Assembly (NCBI GenBank): GCA_964017045.1
Contig: OZ024809.1
Coordinates: 372,001-436,000, forward strand
DNA length: 64,000 bases
DNA from: Omphiscola glabra
Taxonomy: Eukaryota; Mollusca; Gastropoda; Lymnaeidae
Reading direction: 5' to 3'
A model generated the notes under the pieces. That model saw only the letters and a program-made list of their open reading frames with translations. It searched no databases and was not told where the DNA came from. The translations under genes and the position numbers were made by a program. Positions 13,194 through 22,100 of the stretch are shown in pieces. Each line of letters starts with the position of its first letter. Position 1 is the stretch's first letter.

Positions 13194-16100
13194 GAGAGAG
13201 AGAGAGAGACACCGAGGTGGAGAGAGAGAGAGAGAGAGAGAGAGAAAGTGACGAAAAGAAAAAGAAAGAGAGGGAAAAGGAAAGGAAGAGGAATATATAT
13301 TCTAGCAACGAATTTTAATTTTGCTCTTTAATTTTGTAGAGTAATTAAACATCCGCTCAAAACAAACTTTTTCCTATGCATCATTTAGATGCATTTTTAT
13401 TATTTTATTTTATATTAATATTCTAATCACCCACCCGCTTTTACATCGTAGACTCATTACACCAACTATTTCAGAAAAACAAAATATAATATTACACAAC
13501 AAACGCACTTTCAATATTTTTAAGACTCTCATTAAGCGCAGTTATCGATAATTTTATTTCGAAAATCGGTGTCGTCATCATATTTATTCATATTCCCCTT
13601 GAAAAACAGGGAAAACATTTATTATTTATGGGGGCGTGGGCTGAAAATTTCATAGAATGTGTTGTCATTGGCAACGAGTCTGTGTGCCAAGTTTCAGTTC
13701 GATAGGTTGACGGGTCAGTTAGCCATCCGAAGATTTTGCCAGCCAGAAACACACGATCAAAAGAGAATTCATATAAAAGATTTAAAAATGGGATTTTCTC
13801 GTGATCTTTTGTTCCAACAAATGAGATCACAAGGTCAATAAATTAATTTCGTACTTTAAGACAATGATTTTTAACAGGTCTGACCCAGTAAATGTATGCA
13901 ATTATCTCACGAATATTAAATGAATTAAATAAATCACTTTATCATTCATATTACTTTTTAAAAAAATATTATAATTTATTTTTTTACCTTAGGACTATTT
14001 TGACGCCACCAGGGACCAGCCTGGGGTGCACTCCCTCCCCCAGGGAAAGGAATACTATGAAGCATGCCTGAAATGGTACCTGGGCTATGACGCCAAGGCA
14101 GAGGACGTGTTCAGCCTGGGGGTCAGCGAGGTGGACAGGATTGAGAAATTGATCAAAGAGGTAAGTGGTCATCTACAATCAGTCCAAAGTCATCCCACAG
14201 TCATCCACAGTCATCTACAGTCATCTACAGTCAATCTACAGTCAACCCCCAGTCATCCAAAATCACCCAAAGTCACCTACAGTCAGCCCACAGTCATCCA
14301 TAGTCAGCCCACAATCATCCACAGTCAGCCCACAGTCATCCACAATCACCCACAGTCATCTACAGTCACCATCAGTCATCCACAGTCAGCCCACAGTCAT
14401 CCATGGTCAGCCCACAGTGATCCACAGTCAGCCCACAATCATCCACAATCAGCCCACAATCATCCACCGTCATCCACAGTCAGCCGACAGTTTGCTTTTT
14501 AAATCTTGTTCAGATTTTGTCGTGGAAAGGTCACTGTGTCATAAAAAAACGTATTATCCGTCATTGTATGTACGGAACTAACGCGTCATTGTATGTACGG
14601 AACTAACGCGTCATTGTATGTACGGAACTAACGCTTATGGGAGAGGAAAAAAATAGTGTGAAAAGAACCTTGGGGACAGCGATGTGTTTTCAGAATATGC
14701 AGTTGCTTCCCTTTAAAAGTCCATATTCTCGTCATATATTATGGACAACAATGAGACATAGAAATTATATTGAACTGTATTTGATTATATTATGATTACT
14801 AACGTATAAAATCACACACAGTTAGTACACAGTTAGTACACAGTTAGTACACAGTTTGTCCACAGTTAGTACAACATTTTGATGTATAGAAATAAGCGTG
14901 TACGCTTGCAGTGCTTCCTCGGTCAAAACGACTAAAAGTGTCATTTCTATTAATAGACTAATGTTATGGTGGCGAGGTGATACATTTCTATTAATAGACT
15001 AATGTTATGTGGCGAGGTGATACATTTCTATTAATAGACTAATGTTATGGTGGCGTGGTGATACATTTCTATTAATAGACCAATGTTATGTGGCGAGGTG
15101 ATACATTTCTATTAATAGACTAATGTTATGTGGCGAGTTGATACATTTCTATTAATAGACTAATGTTATGGTGGCTAGGTGATACATTTCTATTAATAGA
15201 CTAATGTTATGGTGGCTAGGTGATACATTTCTATTAATAGACTAATGTTATGGTGGCTTGGTGATCATTTCTAATAATAAACTAATGTTATGGTGGCTAG
15301 ATGATATCGTAAAGTAGTGCAGGGGGTACATAGTGTCAAGTGAAATTTAATTATAAAACAATCGTGTTGCTGTCTGCCTAGCAAAAAAGTGGATTAAGAA
15401 GATAAATATGTTTCATTTTAATTCTCTGCCTACTGGTCCTACTTGCAGGTGATGATGAGTGTTGGATTTAATGGAGACCTCAAGACTTTCTTCAAACACA
15501 TTGAAACTATTCCCAAATTCTACAACCATTCAAAGGTAGGTATCCGAGTACAACTGACCGGTGGGTCTGGCGCAGGTAAGGTTAGTGCTGCCAGGCAGTG
15601 GAGTCACTAGAGGGGTGTGAACTGCACCGGGTGACACCCTGGCATCCGCTATATGTTGAGGGGTGCGAATTGCACCGGGTGACACCCTCACATCCGCTAT
15701 ATGTTGAGGGGTGCGAATTGCACCGGGTGACACCCTCACATCCGCTATATGTTGAGGAGTGCGAATTGCACCGGGTGACACCCTCACATTCGCTATATGT
15801 TGCCCAGTCATGACCGCGTCACACCTCCGATTAAACAGAGACTTGCCGGTTTTTATGTGGTACCTCTAGAGTATGAGAGATTGAATACATTTGCCGGTCA
15901 TTAAGTTCTTGAATCTTGAACATTGTTTAAATCACCTCACTAAAATGGTGTGTGTACTTTTGTATTTCAATAACTTCGTATATATCTCTATCACGTAAAC
16001 GACCGACAGCGAAATGGTCCAGCAGCGAAACGCCGACGGTGAGATGACGTTGGTGTGTCACGACGGTGAAATGACGTTGGTGTGTCACGCCGGCGAAATG

Positions 16101-19100
16101 AGGGGCAACGAATAGTCCCATCCGCAAAACCCCGAGTAGGGTGGGGAATCTCCCTCAGTCCCTTTATTACGCCTATAATTATTTATCACGATCTGTGTCT
16201 CTGTTTCGGTGTGTCTGTTTCTGTGTGTCTGTTTCTGTGTGTCTGTTTCGGTGTGTCTGTTTCGGTGTGTCTGTTTCTGTGTGTCTGTTTCTGAGTATCT
16301 GTGGCTTGATGAGAGAGGAGCTTCTCTAAAGTGAAACTTATAAAGAACAGTGTTTCTTTCAGACATTTTTTTCCCGGGGGGGGGGGGGGGGGAAGGCATG
16401 TCAGATTATTTTTCTTGGGGGGGGGGGCAGTGCCAGTGGGCAGTGGCGAGAGGTGTAGCTAAGGGGTGAAAGATGGGACCTATGTCCCGGAGCGACAGAC
16501 TAGAGGGGGCACCAAAATGGACTTTGATGGTATTAGGGGAAATTATTTGTTTCAAAGTTAAAGGGGGGGGGGGGGCGCGTAAAAATAAATCACGTCTTCT
16601 AAAGCCAAACACTCTAGCTACGCCCCTTCCAGTGGCGCACTAAGGAGGAGGATGAGATTGTTCACCCAGGTATCACTTTTTCTTTATATGCAGGTGCGTC
16701 ATTTTTGGACAACTGCACAGTTTCTATCGTGAAATGGACAAAATATTTGGCCCCCATGGTGACACTAATGTTGCCTAAGCCTCTGTGAAGTCTATCTATC
16801 GTCACCAAAATTAGCGATCATTTCCATACGGGTGTAGGATAGAAATCGAGGGCACCGATGATATAAATAAAAGCAAAACAAAGATCATAAATGTAACTTC
16901 AGCCAACCAAGAGCAAATCTCTCTGGTAGGATATGCACTGCAAGAAGTGGAGGCTATTACATACAAGCACCATTGACTTAAATTGTGATTCCGAAGCGGA
17001 TGTCATGGCTACAATTGGAAAGGCTGTATCAGCATACCACAAGCAGGCCAAGCTTTTTGCAACATTTTGGTTTAGTCTTCCCCCACCTTACATTGAAAAA
17101 TGATTAGTTAAAAAAATATCCACATCACATCTTTAAGCCCTAAAATATCCGAGGCCCACTACAGTCGCAGTGATGGGTGGGTTTCTAAGGTTACGTGACA
17201 CCTACATTTTTTTAAACTAACATCTCTTCCGTTGCTCTTCAGGTGTAAAATGTTGAGAAGCTAAATTAAAGTATTTCCTAAAAAGATTTTTTTCATTTGA
17301 AATCATCAAAAATTTTATAGGGATTATAAATATTTAATAGGTGATATTAAGCTAGGGAAAAATCATACCCTCAAGGGCTCTACAACTGGAATAAATTTAG
17401 TACATGCCTCCCCGGAGAGATGCCTGAAAGAAACCCTGATTAAGAACTGTTTACGATCTATGTGGATTTTGATGAAGTGATTGACATTAAACATTTGTTG
17501 TTCAAGTGCAAGCAGCAAAGGGTTAACACAACATTCCTTAGATAAGTAGCACAGTCTTAGCAGTCTGGGTCACTCAAATTGTACTGTAAACAAACACAAA
17601 TAAGGGGAGATAACTCACGCCAAGGCTTAGCCGTTCCATGCTTCTTACATAATTAATATTGTGTCGTCGTGAAAACGTCTCATCTTTTAAAACGAAAGTG
17701 AATTATCATTTATTTACCGTCTGCTTCAATTTAAAAGAATCGCCTGTCTAATAATTTAAGTTGACTAAAACGACGAATGAAGAACGATACATCGGATTTA
17801 GTTTGTAATTCAGTTAATATCAGAAATTGTCTCCCTGTTTTAGGAGCAAATTCTTCAGAACTACAGATCCATGCTTGATAACCAGATCATACCCAAGCTG
17901 GATACCTTGTTTTATAATGTATCCATTGCCCCTATTACGTGAGTGATTTCTTTCTCTTTACGGACACAATTTTTAATTGAAAGTAACGAAAATAATATTA
18001 TTTTTAAAACCACAACTTTTCAGCAAATGATTCAATTTTTCTATATAATATAATTAATAACCGATTGTAATTCTACTCTAATATTTCCTTTAATACTTGC
18101 CATTCTATGTAAAAAATGCATTGCTTTGAAAATTTTTATTTTATCAAGCCAATAATGCCGACTTATTTACCAACAGGAATTCAAAACCAAAGAACTATAA
18201 TATTTTTGTCAAATCATCTGTGTTAAGTGTGTTTTACTTGTTCACTGTCTAATTATTTTACTGCTTTTGTTTCCAATTAAAAGGAATAACCAGATTTTTG
18301 TTTCTTTTCCAGCGTTATTTCAGTTGAGCGTGATGGACCCTGGGGCTCTTACGGTTCAGGAAGATTTTATGTCAATCTCAAAGAAACTGAGAAAAGGTAA
18401 CCAACAAAAGAAAAATATGGAATAATTTATCTTGAAGGGAGATTAATATTTAACATTGTATTTACAAACTTATTTGTTGAATTGCAAGCAGTTGTTGATA
18501 ATTATAAGTTGTTGATCATTTTATTTTATTAGTAAACTAGCTAACTATACCTAACTAATTATAAGAGTGTTGGACTGCATTAAAGCTTTAAAGTAAATTA
18601 ATTAGACATAAACAATTTGTGTAAATAAAAAAAATACGTTCAGCTTTAATAATTATCATACAGAACACAATGTAGACGTTTCAGCAAATGTCTTAATCAG
18701 TACAAAAAAAACCCCAATAACATTCATATAAGTATAAATTAAATTAAAATAATATATATCTTTATATCTATACATGTATCCTCCCTAAAAATGAGAGAAA
18801 AGAATAAGATTGGGCGCAAGTCGCTGACAAAAACAGAGCTCAGAAGAAAGGAAAGGAAGAGAGTAGAAGTAGATTTTAAAAACCGAAAAGAAAAAAAACA
18901 TTGCAGCTATGTAAAATTGTGAATTTGGTTTATACCGTGAGGAGTCAACATACCATATCTTGTTATTAATTTAATTTACATATAAATTCTATCAGGTGTG
19001 TTACTTGCATACCAGTAACAATGACTACAATTCCATTATGGTTACCATTAATGAAATGTTTGGAAACCGGACAAAGGGAATCTAACACACCAAAACGGGA

Positions 19101-22100
19101 AGAAATTCTGAGGGTTCCTTTGCCCACACAAATTTATAAGTTAATGAATTAAAATTTTAAAATACAAACTTTAAGTTTTCAATGGTATTTGCTATTTTAT
19201 GGAGTCAAGTAAATTTTTTGCTTGTACGAACTCAATAAGAAATAAAAATATTCAAAGTATATGACTGTACCAATCTTCTTTAGAGATTAGTGGCAGTCTG
19301 CTCCAATGAAATATAACAAATTACCAAAGCAGATATAGCAAACTAACAAAGCAGAAAAGGAAAATAAAACAATCAAACAAAGCAAATAATGAAATATACA
19401 AAGTATCATTACATTTTTTATAGTATTGAAGACTAACGTTAAACAACTCCTTACAATTTTCAGTTCATTAAAAATGGTGGATTTCCTCTAAGCCGCACCC
19501 ACATATTTCACTAGTCTCTAGTTTGAATAAGTTTATACATCAACAGTTGCACTCATATATGTTGATGCATATAACATAGTAGCACCCATATATGTGATAC
19601 ATATAAAATATCAGCACCCATATATGCTAATACATATAACAAAGCAGCACCCATATATATGTTGATACATATAACATAGCACATAACATAACTTGAAACA
19701 CCTGGGAAGCAGCTGGTCAAGGGTATTTAAAAGTTGACAACAACAAAATGAGGTTATAGAAGGATGCCTTTTAATCATGCCTGGAAGAAATTTTTGTGTG
19801 CACAACTTTCAATAATTAGATTAAACCACAATTTCTTTGCCAATTTTAAATAATAAATTGACAACTGCTCCTAATGGGACAAAAGATCACAACATTTTTC
19901 TTTGTAAAAAAGCTTTGAAATCACTTTTTTTCCCTCCATGTATTTTACGACAGATCAACTTTTACTATGATGCCCTTGACCCTACACGAAGCTTACCCAG
20001 GACACCACTTTCAAGACCTGTACTCTCAACACTTTGACATCCCAATGTACCGAGCCCAGCCCATGAACGGACGACTGTACAGTGTACCTTTCCATTTCCC
20101 AGTCTACAGTGCTTATTCTGAGGGCTGGGCCCTCTATTCAGAATACCTGGGCCATGAGCTTGGCCTGTACCAGGATCCCTATGAACTGTAAGTCTTAGAC
20201 TATTTTTCACCATAATGTCAAAGTTATTGAACTATTTAAGGTGTCATTCCTAGCCTTTTTTTCCAATTTTACAAAATAAAATATTTTTTATCTGATAGGA
20301 TATATATCAACATTAATTTAGCAAGTTATATTTATAATATATATGTTATTTTAATTTAAAGTTATGAATTAAAAAAAAACAACATTTCTATCATTTCATC
20401 ATCCAGCTTTGGGCGATATGTGTCTGAAATATTCCGAGCTTGTAGACTTGTTGTTGATACAGGAATCCATGCATTTGGGTAAGTCACATCTGGAACTGTT
20501 GTCATATTGACATACACTGCTCAATGTGTTACAGAAACAATTACTACAGTAACATTGAAAGGTTGAATTAACCTTTGACATCCCACCCTGTAACTGAGTG
20601 TTGCTGTAAATTTTAACCCTTGCCGTACCCTGTGGGTGGAATTCACCCATTTTGTGTATTGCATTTCTTCAAAATGTGTATTATTGGGCCTAGACTATAT
20701 GGCCTAGATAAAGGTCTCATCTATACAGCATATTATTTGGCCTAGCCTATTGGGCCTTGGTAAAGATCTTTTCTATACAGCACAAAAAAGGTGATTCGAT
20801 TGGACTTCAATATTGCTGGCATCCTTGTAAGTACCCTGTGGGTGGGCAGTACCCTGTGGGTGGGCAGTACCCCGTGGGTGGGCAGTACCCCGTGGGTGGG
20901 CAGTACCCCGTGGGTGGGCAGTACCCCATGGGTGGGCAGTACCCCGTGGGTGGGCAGTACCCCGTGGGTGGGCAGTACCCCGTGGGTGGGCAGTACCCCG
21001 TGGGTGGTCAGTACCCCGTGGGTGGGCAGTACCCTGTGGGTGGGCAGTACCCTGTGGGTGGGCAGTACCCCGTGGGTGGGCAGTACCCTGTGGGTGGGCA
21101 GTACCCCGTGGGTGGGCAGTACCCCGTGGGTGGGCAGTACCCCGTGGGTGGGCAGTACCCCGTGGGTGGGCAGTACCCCGTGGGTGGTCAGTACCCCGTG
21201 GGTGGGCAGTACCCTGTGGGTGGGCAGTACCCTGTGGGTGGGTAGAAAATTAGTAAAACACAGTAAGGTTAAACCTGCAAAAAGGAACGCAAACAAACAA
21301 CGAACGTGTCGGCAGGAAGCCTTCATCAGCGAACAAACAGAAAAGCGAATAAAATAAAAAATATCACTGATGACATGAAAACTATCCTGCTCCATTCCTC
21401 TCTCTTTTCTGCACTTCGCACAGCATCGCCTAGCTTTATTCCCATCCACTCTTTGACGTGGGAAACACAAAGACATGGGAAACACCCCGACGTGGGCAAC
21501 ACCCAGACGTGGGCAACACCCAGATGTGGGCAACACCCAGTGATAAACAAAGTAGAAAATATATGCCTTAAACAATTACATGACCCTTTAACCTTCACCA
21601 TATGACTTCACCATATGACTTCACAATATGACTTCATCATATGACTTCACCATATGACTTCACCATATGAATTCACCATATGACTTCACCTTATGACTTC
21701 ACCATATGACTTCACCATATGACTTCACCATATGACTTCACCATATGACTTCACCTTATGACTTCACCATATGACTTCTCCATATGACTTCACCATATGA
21801 CTTCACCATATGACTTCACCATATGACTTCACCATATGATTTCACCATATGATTCCACCATATGACTTCACCATATGATTTCACCATATGGCTTCACCAT
21901 TTGATTTCACCATATGATTTCACCATATGATTTCACCATATGATTTCACCATATGATTTCACCATATGATATCACCATATGATTTCACCATATGACTTCA
22001 CCATATGACTTCACCATATGACTTCACCATATGATTCCACCATATGACCTCACCATATGACTTCACCATATGACTTCACCATATGACTTCACCATATGAC

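Noticed and set aside
20742..21575. Collagen- or elastin-like frames (PVGGQY, VLPTHG repeats)
   Set aside because: 18-bp minisatellite inside a DUF885 intron, open in several frames on both strands.
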